Positions 20,019 to 28,612 of a stretch of DNA of 64,000 nt are shown piece after piece. How positions within the stretch are numbered: position 1 is the first letter of the stretch; every line of letters begins with the position of its first letter. A program made the translations under genes and the position numbers. Source of the DNA: Psychrobacter sp. PL19. Its GTDB lineage: Bacteria; Pseudomonadota; Gammaproteobacteria; Pseudomonadales; Moraxellaceae. The DNA lies in contig NZ_JAGING010000001.1 in NCBI RefSeq assembly GCF_017875835.1, forward strand, positions 2,728,001 to 2,792,000. The letters are read 5' to 3'. Below the pieces are notes generated by a model. It searched no databases, was not told where the DNA came from, and was given only the letters and a program-made list of their open reading frames with translations.

Positions 20019-20765
20019 TCATAACAACCACTGACCAAGAAGTGCATTTACAGCCGCCTCGGTCCGCAGTACTCGCCGACCGATATTAACCGCTTGGCAA
20101 CCTTGCCCAGCAAGTAACTCGATCTCGTAATCAATCCAGCCGCCTTCTGCCCCAATACAGACCACGCTTGGTAATGAGCTTTGAGGTTGAAGCGCAGAAT
20201 AGTACGCAGAGTGTTGCTGTAGATATTGTCCTAACGACAGCTCACTATAAGGGTGTGCCACAATAGCGCGGTTAGTGATTAAACTTGCCAGCTGGTCTTC
20301 AACAAAAGGTTTAAAGCGTTTTTGTAGAGTGATACGCGGGGCAATAGTATCAACGCCTTGTTGCAAGCCTTCTAATACGAACTCATCAAGACGCGCTAAT
20401 AGTGGACTCTGCCAATAGCTTTTTTGAGTCCGATAACTATTAATCAGTACAATATCACGCACGCCAAGCGCGGTCATATCCATAATGAGACGCCGTAATA
20501 CTTTGGGGCGCGGTAATGCTAGCACCACAGTGACCTCAAGCTTGGGCGGCGGGGCAAGGGACAGTTGTACATTGCCAAGCTGAATCTGCTCAGACGTCAT
20601 TTCATCAATGATTGCGGTGCCAAGATGACCACCAAGCTGTCCAATTTTTAGTGTATCGCCCACTTGCGCACCTAATATTTTATTAATATGTTCAATTTGC
20701 TCGGGGGCATCAATCAATGCGTTTGCTAGCGAAAAATTAGCAGCTGGCAATAAAATACAGTTCAT
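20019..20765 (-). CDS. rsmE: 16S rRNA m3U1498 methyltransferase RsmE
   Basis: SPOUT-family enzyme of 248 residues, which methylates N3 of U1498 in 16S rRNA. The N-terminal PUA-like region (HINKILGAQVGDTLKIGQLGG) precedes the SPOUT domain. Its knot region is IGAEGGWIDYEIELLAGQGCQAVNIGRRVLRTEAAVNALLG, where the GAEGG and LG-LR-TEAA motifs bind AdoMet. It is normal in length and complete. It is transcribed toward fbpA with about 200 nt between, so it is probably a separate unit. Confidence 0.95.
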   Translation of the reverse strand: MNCILLPAANFSLANALIDAPEQIEHINKILGAQVGDTLKIGQLGGHLGTAIIDEMTSEQIQLGNVQLSLAPPPKLEVTVVLALPRPKVLRRLIMDMTALGVRDIVLINSYRTQKSYWQSPLLARLDEFVLEGLQQGVDTIAPRITLQKRFKPFVEDQLASLITNRAIVAHPYSELSLGQYLQQHSAYYSALQPQSSLPSVVCIGAEGGWIDYEIELLAGQGCQAVNIGRRVLRTEAAVNALLGQWLL

Positions 20766-20782
20766 ACAGCAAGTCGCTTAGT

Positions 20783-20821
20783 ATTAGTAATTAATGTTAG
20801 TAATTAATGTTAGTAATTAGG
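20783..20821. repeat. 13-bp tandem repeat, three copies
   Basis: Unit GTTAGTAATTAAT at 20783-20795 (first base differs), 20796-20808 and 20809-20821 (last bases differ). It lies in the gap upstream of rsmE. Confidence 0.8.
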
Positions 20822-20840
20822 AGGAATGATGAGCGTTAGA

Positions 20841-20898
20841 TACCCATATCAGGTACTAATGTTAAGTACCCATATCAGGTACTAATGTTAAGTACCCA
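20841..20898. repeat. 26-bp tandem repeat, two copies plus partial
   Basis: A 26-nt unit beginning TACCCATATCAGGTACTAAT occurs identically at 20841-20866 and 20867-20892, and a third partial copy starts at 20893. It lies next to the 13-bp array, in the gap between waaA and rsmE. Confidence 0.85.
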
Positions 20899-21066
20899 TT
20901 TTAGATACCGATAAAGTAATGATTGTTAGGGATAAGAGAAAGCGAGTATTGTCGTAGACTCCTTGCAAAAGTGCCATTTCATTTTTATTGACTCCCACTA
21001 ACGAAATTTCAAGGGTTAGCGACGACTTATGCAAAAGATCTAGTGGTTAAACGGTATGAATAAAAC

Positions 21067-22827
21067 CTAAGCCTTATTACTATTAAATTGCTTCACAACC
21101 TCTTCAATCATAGTCAGCTGACGAGTCAGTACTGATTGCTGCTGTAGGGTTAACTGCTCACCTGCCTGCCCTGCCAATGTCGCCAGCTGCGGATTACTAA
21201 GCCAAAGCTGCAGTTGCTCATAAATTAGTGTGGTATCAGCAATTAATGCTGGTTTAGGAGAAAACTGCGGAGTTTTTTCTTCGGACTTATGTTGCTTGAC
21301 TGTCTGTCCATCGGTTATCTGTTCATCAATAACAAGAGGCTGATAAAAATGGTTATCTGGCTGATATAACGCACCCACACCCGCCAGCTTATCTACCACG
21401 CTTTGACAAGACTGGGTATAGGGGCCCATCAATACCGGCGTGCCCACACTCGACGGCTCAACAGGGTTATGCCCCCCGACAGCAACCAATGAGCCACCGA
21501 CCAGTGCCACATCAGCTAGCGTATACCACTGCATGAGCTCACCCATACTATCGGCCAGATAAACTTGCGTCTGTGTGCTAATAGCTTCGTTAATACTACG
21601 GCGCGCCATACCTAACCCTGACTTTTTGATCAGGTCTGCTACCTCGTCGAAGCGTTCAGGATGTCTGGGTACGATAATTAATAAGGTGTCAGCAAGTGCG
21701 GGTATTGATAATATCTGCTGCTGTAATGATAGCGCGGCCTCTTCTTCACCGCTATGGGTACTTGCAGCAACCCAAATGGGACGATTTGATTTTCCCAACT
21801 CAGTACTAATACCATTTTTGATATTACTCTCAACAGCACCTTTTTGCTTATCTGCTGGCTTCTCCGTTTGCTTCTCTGCAATGGCATTATCGTCATTTAT
21901 ATGATTAATTTTTGCTTCACGTTTAGGGGTGTTAATGACCCATTTAAGGGAGCCGGCGACCCGAATTTGTGTACGATAGGCGCCTAGCTGACAAAAGCGC
22001 TGAGCAGATTCATCATCTTGCGCGATGATTAAAGTCAGGTTCTGCATCATGCTACGACTTACCGCACTAATTTTTTGATAGCGGGTAAAAGACGATGCTG
22101 ACAGCCGGCCATTAACTAGTATGCTGGGAATATGATGCCCAGCAAGCTTGGCCAAAATATTTGCCCATAACTCGGTTTCCACAAATAAAGCAGCCACTGG
22201 CTGCACATGTGCCAAAAAGGTCTCAATCACTGCTGGACTGTCCACCGGTACATAACTGTGACTCAGTCGCCCTTGAGCAATATCATCTGCAAAACGGCTC
22301 GCGCCACGAGCAAAACCAGTCTGCGTCGTGTTGGTCAGCCAAATCTGATAACCATGCGCTAATAAAGCGTCCAACAAGGGCGCAACGGTATTGGTCTCAC
22401 CCAACGATACCGCATGACACCAAATTACTGTCTGATTTAGACCGACTTTATTAACATCAGCACTGCTAACATCAGTACTGCTAGTATCAGCACTGCTAAT
22501 ATCAGTATTATTGATATCAGTAGCATTGATATAATCAAAACCAGCTGTCGGTCGCGGTGGATAATCTTTACCAAAGCGCTGCGCCACTTCTTGCTGATAA
22601 TTATCGCGATTATGCGAGCGATGCCAAACCTGCATGCGATATAAGGGTTTTATTAAGCTAATGATAAAGCGATAATACCAAGGTGGCGTGCTAGGCGTGC
22701 GCATAGTCAGTGGTGCAGACATGCTTTTCGTAGTCTGGCCAATTGGCTGATCTGCAGCCGTAAGCAACTCAGATTCAGACACTGGTTTATGCGGTGGCAC
22801 AGGAAAAGATGGCATGAGAACGCCCAT
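21067..22827 (-). CDS. waaA: 3-deoxy-D-manno-octulosonate (Kdo) transferase
   Basis: Inner-membrane-bound GT-B glycosyltransferase that adds Kdo to lipid IVA. N-terminal segment WYYRFIISLIKPLYRMQVW, then the acceptor domain with VIWCHAVSLGETNTVAPLL, where the conserved Glu lies in GE. The ALFVETELWANIL, NGRLSASSF and VAGSLKW stretches and the donor site GGSLVAVGGHNPVEPSSVGTPVLMGP are diagnostic. At 586 residues it is much longer than the usual 425. The excess is an N-terminal polar leader, a repeat-encoded insertion (DINNTDISSADTSSTDVSSADV) near residue 105, and insertions near 310-340 and 510-530. Confidence 0.94.
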   Translation of the reverse strand: MGVLMPSFPVPPHKPVSESELLTAADQPIGQTTKSMSAPLTMRTPSTPPWYYRFIISLIKPLYRMQVWHRSHNRDNYQQEVAQRFGKDYPPRPTAGFDYINATDINNTDISSADTSSTDVSSADVNKVGLNQTVIWCHAVSLGETNTVAPLLDALLAHGYQIWLTNTTQTGFARGASRFADDIAQGRLSHSYVPVDSPAVIETFLAHVQPVAALFVETELWANILAKLAGHHIPSILVNGRLSASSFTRYQKISAVSRSMMQNLTLIIAQDDESAQRFCQLGAYRTQIRVAGSLKWVINTPKREAKINHINDDNAIAEKQTEKPADKQKGAVESNIKNGISTELGKSNRPIWVAASTHSGEEEAALSLQQQILSIPALADTLLIIVPRHPERFDEVADLIKKSGLGMARRSINEAISTQTQVYLADSMGELMQWYTLADVALVGGSLVAVGGHNPVEPSSVGTPVLMGPYTQSCQSVVDKLAGVGALYQPDNHFYQPLVIDEQITDGQTVKQHKSEEKTPQFSPKPALIADTTLIYEQLQLWLSNPQLATLAGQAGEQLTLQQQSVLTRQLTMIEEVVKQFNSNKA

Positions 22828-22998
22828 ATTAATAATTGATGAGATAGTGATGAAGTGATATTGATAGAACCATAATAAAACAATAGAGGATATCTAGCTA
22901 AAAGCTATCCTGTCAAGAAATACGCCCATTCTACCTGCCGGTAACGCTTATCCATAATCTTTTAAGCGATGCTATTTAAACTATTAAAACACAGCTCT

Positions 22999-24648
22999 TT
23001 AGACGAAAATGATTAACAACAATGCGACCACTACAATCACTCCAATCAATAATTGATAACGCTTAATACTGTGCTGTTCTTGCTGGCGTGTCGTTATCAA
23101 CGCTTGCGCTTGTTGCCATTGACCGACCAAACTAGCGGCTTCTACATGACCATTCTCTGCCGCTTGTTCTAGCCAATACTTTCCATTATTTATATCCTGC
23201 GGCACACCTATCCCTTGATAATAGATTTTACTTAATAGACGCTGAGCCCGAATATCTTTTTCATTAGCCGCCTGCTTAATCCAATCAACCCCAGCCGCTT
23301 CGCCAGTAGTGGTGTCTTTACTAATCGCTGCATCTACTGAGTGGTCGGCTAGCAAACCTTCGTCTAATAGTTCATACATAGCCAGCCGTATCATAGCAGT
23401 GGTATTACCAAGGGTCGCGGCGTTTTGCAGCATTTTAAGAGCATGCTGCTTTGCCGCTTGATGAGACTCTAAAAAAACGACTTGGGCACGCGGTTTGTTC
23501 TGTTTAGCAATATGACGCTCAAACTGATCAAGTACTTTACAGGCTCTTTGATACTCAGCATCACCCGCGGTCTGTACCACCTCAATCTCGTCCAGCTCTA
23601 TGAGCAATTGGATAAAAATTTCAGGCGTTGGCGATGCAGTTGAAGGTACTTTTGCTTTGGGTAATGCTGAAGATGAATCATCATTCGTCAAAGGAGTAGT
23701 CGTCGAAATTGTAGATCTACTATCAGCTAGGCTAACTATTGGTTTGAGAGTATCGCTAGCAAGATTGTTTAACCTTGTATCAATTATAGTGGTTGTGGTT
23801 TCAAAACCAATGTTAGGAGCCGTTTTATCAGTCGCTTTATGAGAAACAGCAAGAGCCTCTTTGGCGCCTATTTCAGGAAGAAGATCATCATTTACCCGCT
23901 GGGTAGCTGTCACAGATTGAGTGGCGTTTGGACTGATAGTGGCGCTTGAATTTAAAGCGTTATTTGCTTGCAAACGTGCCGCTGTAGGTTCAGCAATAAT
24001 GTTCGGTAGCCGTGCGCTAACTGCCTGATATAAGCCGTTAGCGACTTGTCCGCCTTGTACAGCCCTGAACTGTCGATCAATGTGACCAAATAGACGCAAT
24101 CCTATTGGCTCTAAGACGAAAAACACAGACGCGCGTGCGTGCTCATTGTGGTTGACGCGATTACTATCTTCGTTCCCGCTACTCTTTGTATCATGGGCAG
24201 CAGCAGTCGCAGATACCTCATTATACAACACGGCCATGTGTTGATAAAAGTCATCGACTGTCAATAGCAACTCAGGATAGTGGGTACGCAGCTCAAACTG
24301 ACCATACCAATGCGGCGGATTTTGCCATTGCCGTGCTAATACTCGTCCCGCATAAAATGCCAAAAACACCAGCAAATTACGATAACGCTCATCCGCTAAT
24401 ATTGTGGTCTCGTTCCAAGTGTCGGACTTAACCAGGTCACGGCGTATTTGTGATAGTAGCGTATCTATACGCTGTAAACTTATTAACGACCCATCTAATT
24501 GACAGTTGTGCAACTCTACTTTATAAGCAATACCACCAGCAATAGGGCGACTCGCTAAGAAGTCTTGCCAGTAACCTTCTGCGATATAATCAAGAGGTGT
24601 TAAGGGAGAAACAGACATAGCAGGCATGAGGCAGGCGTATCCTTTCAT
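22999..24648 (-). CDS. Sel1-repeat protein with C-terminal membrane anchor
   Basis: A 549-residue protein. The N-terminal half is an unrecognised domain (SPLTPLDYIAEGYWQDFLASRPIAGGIAYKVELHNC...). A Ser/Thr/Ala-rich linker occupies about 225-340. The C-terminal part has Sel1-like repeats: ALKMLQNAATLGNTTAMIRLAMYELLDEGLL, WIKQAANEKDIRAQRLLSKIYYQGIGVPQD and NGKYWLEQAAENGHVEAASLVGQW. It ends in one hydrophobic helix (YQLLIGVIVVVALLLIIFV), suggesting a tail-anchored protein with the repeats in the cytoplasm. Sel1 repeats usually mediate protein contacts. No partner is evident; it sits between waaA and cls on the same strand. Confidence 0.8.
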   Translation of the reverse strand: MKGYACLMPAMSVSPLTPLDYIAEGYWQDFLASRPIAGGIAYKVELHNCQLDGSLISLQRIDTLLSQIRRDLVKSDTWNETTILADERYRNLLVFLAFYAGRVLARQWQNPPHWYGQFELRTHYPELLLTVDDFYQHMAVLYNEVSATAAAHDTKSSGNEDSNRVNHNEHARASVFFVLEPIGLRLFGHIDRQFRAVQGGQVANGLYQAVSARLPNIIAEPTAARLQANNALNSSATISPNATQSVTATQRVNDDLLPEIGAKEALAVSHKATDKTAPNIGFETTTTIIDTRLNNLASDTLKPIVSLADSRSTISTTTPLTNDDSSSALPKAKVPSTASPTPEIFIQLLIELDEIEVVQTAGDAEYQRACKVLDQFERHIAKQNKPRAQVVFLESHQAAKQHALKMLQNAATLGNTTAMIRLAMYELLDEGLLADHSVDAAISKDTTTGEAAGVDWIKQAANEKDIRAQRLLSKIYYQGIGVPQDINNGKYWLEQAAENGHVEAASLVGQWQQAQALITTRQQEQHSIKRYQLLIGVIVVVALLLIIFV

Positions 24649-24762
24649 AAAATCAGGCTGCGGTGGCCATAATAAGTCAATAACGACAATAATAAAATCT
24701 TAATGGCTCACCTTAACCTAAAATCTAAGCGCCTACAATATAAGTACCTACAATATAAGCAG

Positions 24763-26403
24763 TTATAATAAGGGACTAAACAGGCGTACTACATTATCGA
24801 ATAAACGCTCGTAATCACGGCGCTGCTGCCATTCATCTAGCTCTAAAAAACGACAGCTTTGTAAGTAGGTTTCCTGACAGTCAGCGACTTGTGCGACCAT
24901 TTCTGGCGTATAAATCGCCATACTGACTTCCATATTTAAATAAAAACTGCGCATATCAATATTGACTGTGCCAAATAGACAATAATCATCATCGATGATC
25001 ACTGTTTTGGCATGTAATAATCCACCTTTAAACAAGGCGATAGTCACCCCCGCTTCTAGCAGCTCTTGATAATAGGCCTGCGAAGCATGCTGTACTAAAA
25101 ACGAATCAACCTTTTCGGGAATAATTATGGTTACTTCAACCCCGCGCTTAGCCGCCGTCACCAATGCCCCTGATAGCGCTTCATCAGGGACGAAATATGG
25201 TGTGGTGATCCGTATACGTTTATTAGCGCGATGTATAATAGTCACTAAAGTATTATAAATGACATGCGCAGTCACTTGTGGCGCTGAGGGAATCAACTGT
25301 GCTATCACCCCTTCTACCACCGGCATCTGCGGAATCACAATTGACATTGCCCCTGCGCTAGGTTGTTCGATATGGTCTGCGGCGTTCTCTAGCACCTTTA
25401 CGCGACTGTTCATATCGTTAATAGTGGGATGTCGCACATACAATTTACGGGTATAGCTGTTCACACGTTGATGCAACGCATCTAAGTTGTCACTACTTTC
25501 AGCACCAATATCGGTAATCACGACCTTGGCCATCGCAGTAGCGATATTGATCGGCTGCTGGCTAAAACTACGTATAGCCACATCGATCCATTGACCAATA
25601 TCTTTGTCTTGCTTAAAAAACTTAGGATCTACTAAGTTAAAACTGCCGATATAACCAATATATTCATCAATGACTACGATTTTACGGTGATTGCGCAAAT
25701 CAGAACGCTTAAACAAGGTCTTAAACAATCCCACTGGTAATGACTGGTGCACAAAGACGCCAGCACGTTCTAAATCCTTATGCTCAGCACTATTAAAAAA
25801 GCTAAAACTACCCACGCTGTCTATAAGAATATGACATTCTATCCCGCGCTTGGCGGCGGCTATCAACGCTTGTAGCACGTCTAATATCCGTCCCTTAGGA
25901 TAGATGATATAAAACTCCATCAAAACACTACGTTGTGCGGCGTCAATATCGTCGATCAAACGTTTAAAAATAGCACTAGGGTGCGTCAGTAGCTGCATTT
26001 GATGATCTGAAAAAACGCCAAACCCCGTCCAGCGAGTGCCAATTTGACTAACACCCCGATAATGCTCAGGGAGTAACTCCTTACCTTGATCAAAAATCAA
26101 ACGCTCACGCTCTGCCATTTCGTTCATAAGCAGCCGCGCCTGATCCATGCGTTGACGATAGCGGCGCCCAACCATTGGTTCACCAACCAAGATATAAGCA
26201 ATCAGTCCAAACAAAGGCAGCGTATACAAAATCGCTATCCATGCAATCGCTACCCCGATGTTGCGCTGCACCGAGACAATACGCAAGGTCAGCACCACCA
26301 TAAGAATAATGTGTAAAATCAGACCATATCCTGCAAAATCGGCCCATGACCAGGGTGCAAGTGGTTGTTCAGCAGCTAAAGCGATTATGTGCGCCTCCAT
26401 CAA
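24763..26403 (-). CDS. cls: cardiolipin synthase (phospholipase D family)
   Basis: Membrane enzyme that makes cardiolipin from phosphatidylglycerol. Two N-terminal helices (FAGYGLILHIILMVVLTL and NIGVAIAWIAILYTLPLFGLIAYILVG) are followed by two PLD domains. The HKD motifs are HRKIVVIDEYIGYIGSFN and HAKTVIIDDDYCLFGTVNIDMRS, each with His, Lys and Asp, so it should be active. The protein has 546 residues, about 60 more than E. coli ClsA, mostly between the two PLD domains. It is the first gene of a minus-strand run with the Sel1 protein and waaA; gaps of 114 and 171 nt leave a shared transcript possible. Confidence 0.94.
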   Translation of the reverse strand: MMEAHIIALAAEQPLAPWSWADFAGYGLILHIILMVVLTLRIVSVQRNIGVAIAWIAILYTLPLFGLIAYILVGEPMVGRRYRQRMDQARLLMNEMAERERLIFDQGKELLPEHYRGVSQIGTRWTGFGVFSDHQMQLLTHPSAIFKRLIDDIDAAQRSVLMEFYIIYPKGRILDVLQALIAAAKRGIECHILIDSVGSFSFFNSAEHKDLERAGVFVHQSLPVGLFKTLFKRSDLRNHRKIVVIDEYIGYIGSFNLVDPKFFKQDKDIGQWIDVAIRSFSQQPINIATAMAKVVITDIGAESSDNLDALHQRVNSYTRKLYVRHPTINDMNSRVKVLENAADHIEQPSAGAMSIVIPQMPVVEGVIAQLIPSAPQVTAHVIYNTLVTIIHRANKRIRITTPYFVPDEALSGALVTAAKRGVEVTIIIPEKVDSFLVQHASQAYYQELLEAGVTIALFKGGLLHAKTVIIDDDYCLFGTVNIDMRSFYLNMEVSMAIYTPEMVAQVADCQETYLQSCRFLELDEWQQRRDYERLFDNVVRLFSPLL

Positions 26404-26430
26404 CTAATTTAATCAAAACTAATTTAATAT

Positions 26431-26473
26431 AACCATTCAATGTAACCGTTCAATGTAACCGTTCAATGTAACC
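26431..26473. repeat. 13-bp tandem repeat upstream of cls, three copies plus partial
   Basis: Unit AACCGTTCAATGT at 26431-26443 (one mismatch), 26444-26456 and 26457-26469, then AACC. It lies just upstream of the cls start, in the likely leader or promoter region. Confidence 0.85.
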
Positions 26474-26804
26474 ATAATCACTAAAACGCTATAAGTATAG
26501 TGGTTTTTGACCACTACATAACAGGTAACTATACAGTTATACTATATTATGTGCACCTGGTTCTCTCTAAGTCTCATGCGCTAATAATAAGCACGGTATA
26601 AAATATATCAAATAATATTTGACAGGCAGATGTAAATGTATATAATACACACCCACGGCAAGGGGCTTTAAACAGTTCTAGGTTGTTAGATGTTTTATGA
26701 TTCTAGAGTGTGACATCTTTAGATAGCAAAGCCTCTAGGAAATTCTATTTAAAGAATTTCACTTGCGAAGCTAAAATTGCAATGCAATTTTTTAACGCTT
26801 CTCA
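26474..26804. other. region between cls and the tRNA genes
   Basis: AT-rich, no coding frame. It holds the promoter for the tRNA-Val/tRNA-Asp transcript and a leader of about 150 nt with short inverted stretches (for example around AAATTGCAATGCAATTT) near 26774. Confidence 0.5.
26619..26646 (+). promoter_or_regulatory. sigma-70 promoter of tRNA-Val/tRNA-Asp
   Basis: Consensus -35 TTGACA (26619-26624) and consensus -10 TATAAT (26641-26646) with a 16-nt spacer, about 160 nt before tRNA-Val. A strong promoter is expected for tRNA genes. Confidence 0.8.
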
Positions 26805-26880
26805 GGGTGATTAGCTCAGTTGGTAGAGCGTCTGCCTTACACGCAGAATGTCGGCGGTTCGAACCCGTCATCACCCACCA
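26805..26880 (+). tRNA. tRNA-Val (anticodon UAC)
   Basis: A 76-nt gene with encoded CCA. Acceptor stem GGGTGAT/ATCACCC; anticodon stem TCTGC/GCAGA with loop CTTACAC, anticodon TAC; T arm GTTCGAACC. It lies 38 nt before tRNA-Asp on the same transcript. Confidence 0.97.
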
Positions 26881-26918
26881 CTTCTTAGCAAGTGTTAAAA
26901 CATGCTAAAACGACCTAA

Positions 26919-26995
26919 GCAGCGGTAGTTCAGTTGGTTAGAATACCGGCCTGTCACGCCGGGGGTCGCGGGTTCGAGTCCCGTCCGCTGCGCCA
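26919..26995 (+). tRNA. tRNA-Asp (anticodon GUC)
   Basis: A 77-nt gene with encoded CCA. Acceptor stem GCAGCGG/CCGCTGC; anticodon loop CTGTCAC with anticodon GTC; T arm GGTTCGAGTC. Its last 47 nt recur exactly at 36606-36652, so it is the probable attachment site of the island that follows. Confidence 0.97.
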
Positions 26996-27037
26996 CATTT
27001 AAAACGAATTTAAACTTTCGAGTTTAAGCAAGTTTCG

Positions 27038-27068
27038 CCTCAAGTATTAGTTTACTTGAGGTTTTTTT
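27038..27068 (+). terminator. terminator after tRNA-Asp
   Basis: Stem CCTCAAGTA/TACTTGAGG followed by seven T. It ends the tRNA-Val/tRNA-Asp transcript. Confidence 0.9.
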
Positions 27069-27204
27069 GTGTCTGTAATTCTCCTTAAAGTCTTTATCCG
27101 TAAGGGTTAGTTATTCTGTCTTTATTAATCCCTAAGAAGCAATCTACTCTTTAACAATGTATTCTCTATAAGTCTGCGTGCATGTACTTTACCTTTTGAA
27201 AATC

Positions 27205-27250
27205 GGTGACCAAGTGCTCGGTGACCAAACGGTGACCATTTTGTGACCAA
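27205..27250. repeat. four direct copies of GGTGACCAA-like motif
   Basis: GGTGACCAA at 27205-27213 and 27220-27228, GGTGACCA at 27231-27238 and GTGACCAA at 27243-27250, spaced 11-15 nt. They lie just inside the left end of the island. They may be recombinase arm sites or the decayed end of an integrase gene; neither can be shown from sequence alone. Confidence 0.6.
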
Positions 27251-27334
27251 GGTTATTAAAAGTTGCTGACGGTAAATGATCCCTAAGTTTTATGCTTATC
27301 GATAAGTTCAGGAGATTAAAGGATTAGCCTCAAA

Positions 27335-28612
27335 CTAAGTTTGAGGTAAAGACGGAAACCTTTCTACCCATTCACCGATAACCAATTTGTCAGTTTCAAT
27401 ACAAAATGGTATTGCCCACAACCTCAATTTTTCTGCTAAATAAAAACACTCCAAAGGTATTTCGAACTGATGATGCTTAGGATAAATAAGCATCATGTCT
27501 CCACTCCCATCTAAATACTTATGACCATAAGCAAACAACTGATAAATATCTGACTGGCTAATATTGTAGTCGTTATCATTGCTGCTTAAGTTTATTAACT
27601 TCCATTTGGTATCGAGTATATGGTAATTTTTTCTTTCTTTACTAATTAATAAATCAGGCTTTAACTGAAAGCGCGTTTTTAAACCTTCTTGGTCACTCAC
27701 CATGTGCTTACTAGAAGCTTGTGTTGTTAGTTGCCATGGTGCTTTGATATCTTGTCGTAGGCAGTTTGCCACATACTTCTCGAACAAAATTTCCATTGGG
27801 AATAACAATGCAATACCCCGGTGATCTCCCTTTTGAAAGTTTGGATTAAGCTTTTCAAGTATTAGTTGGCACCATGGCTTTATCGCTCGGTAGGATTGCA
27901 ATATTTTGATGTCTGACCATTTGGGCATTGAGTTTAGAGGCTCTCTAAGACTCGTTATAGGGTCTAAGATATGTGATAGCTCATTAGCCAGTCGCCAGTT
28001 CTCAGAACTCCTACAGTGCTGCTGTACGTAATCCAATGCCGTTTTAATTAATTGATTCTCAAGTCGATTTGGATGATAGACGTCATGACGAATATGAAAA
28101 AGATGAGCTCGGCCAACCGTCTGTCTTTGTTGAACTGCAATATCAAGCTGGCCACGAATAAATCTACTTTCTTCTTCGATTCTTTGATAATCAAATCTGA
28201 GCCCAGACGCTACCAACTCCTTTAACAGATATAAAAACTGATAGTATATCCACTCATGAATAGGTAAGTTCATTCGATTGAGACTGGCAGACTGAGCCTC
28301 TTTATGAGATAGGTTTAAAGTGGATCTTAGCATTTTGCATAAGACAGCTCTGCTCTTGTCCGGCTCTTGAGCACCTAATCCTGTCTTTGGTAGTATCTCA
28401 ATACCTTCGCCGCAAGGACTTTCTAAATAACCTACATAAGAGTGAAGCTTCAAGTATTGTGGACGCTTATAAGTAATAAACCGCCCATAGCTCTCTTTTT
28501 CACTTAACTCCACTAGCCAATTGAAAGTTTCTTGTTCGATGATAGCTAAGTCTAAGCTGGGGAATGCTGTCCGATCGGTAGTCAGCTGAGCATATTCTCT
28601 GACTTGAATCAT
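27335..28612 (-). CDS. mcrC: McrC-type nuclease subunit
   Basis: Nuclease partner of McrB, 425 residues. The N-terminal domain contacts the McrB ring. The C-terminal half holds a PD-(D/E)xK nuclease core, with Asp in LKPDLLI and Asp-x-Lys in HILDTKWKLI, followed by the QSDIYQLFAYGHKY and MLIYPKH strands typical of McrC. The gene overlaps the mcrB stop by 4 nt, so the two are translationally coupled. Together they would cut DNA carrying modified cytosine, giving defence against phages with modified DNA. Confidence 0.92.
   Translation of the reverse strand: MIQVREYAQLTTDRTAFPSLDLAIIEQETFNWLVELSEKESYGRFITYKRPQYLKLHSYVGYLESPCGEGIEILPKTGLGAQEPDKSRAVLCKMLRSTLNLSHKEAQSASLNRMNLPIHEWIYYQFLYLLKELVASGLRFDYQRIEEESRFIRGQLDIAVQQRQTVGRAHLFHIRHDVYHPNRLENQLIKTALDYVQQHCRSSENWRLANELSHILDPITSLREPLNSMPKWSDIKILQSYRAIKPWCQLILEKLNPNFQKGDHRGIALLFPMEILFEKYVANCLRQDIKAPWQLTTQASSKHMVSDQEGLKTRFQLKPDLLISKERKNYHILDTKWKLINLSSNDNDYNISQSDIYQLFAYGHKYLDGSGDMMLIYPKHHQFEIPLECFYLAEKLRLWAIPFCIETDKLVIGEWVERFPSLPQT

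Noticed and set aside
27180..27334. An integrase C-terminus on the minus strand at the left end of the island
   Set aside because: The frame there is only a short run of repeated-motif translation (WSP/GHR); too little to call an integrase remnant, so it is listed only as a repeat.
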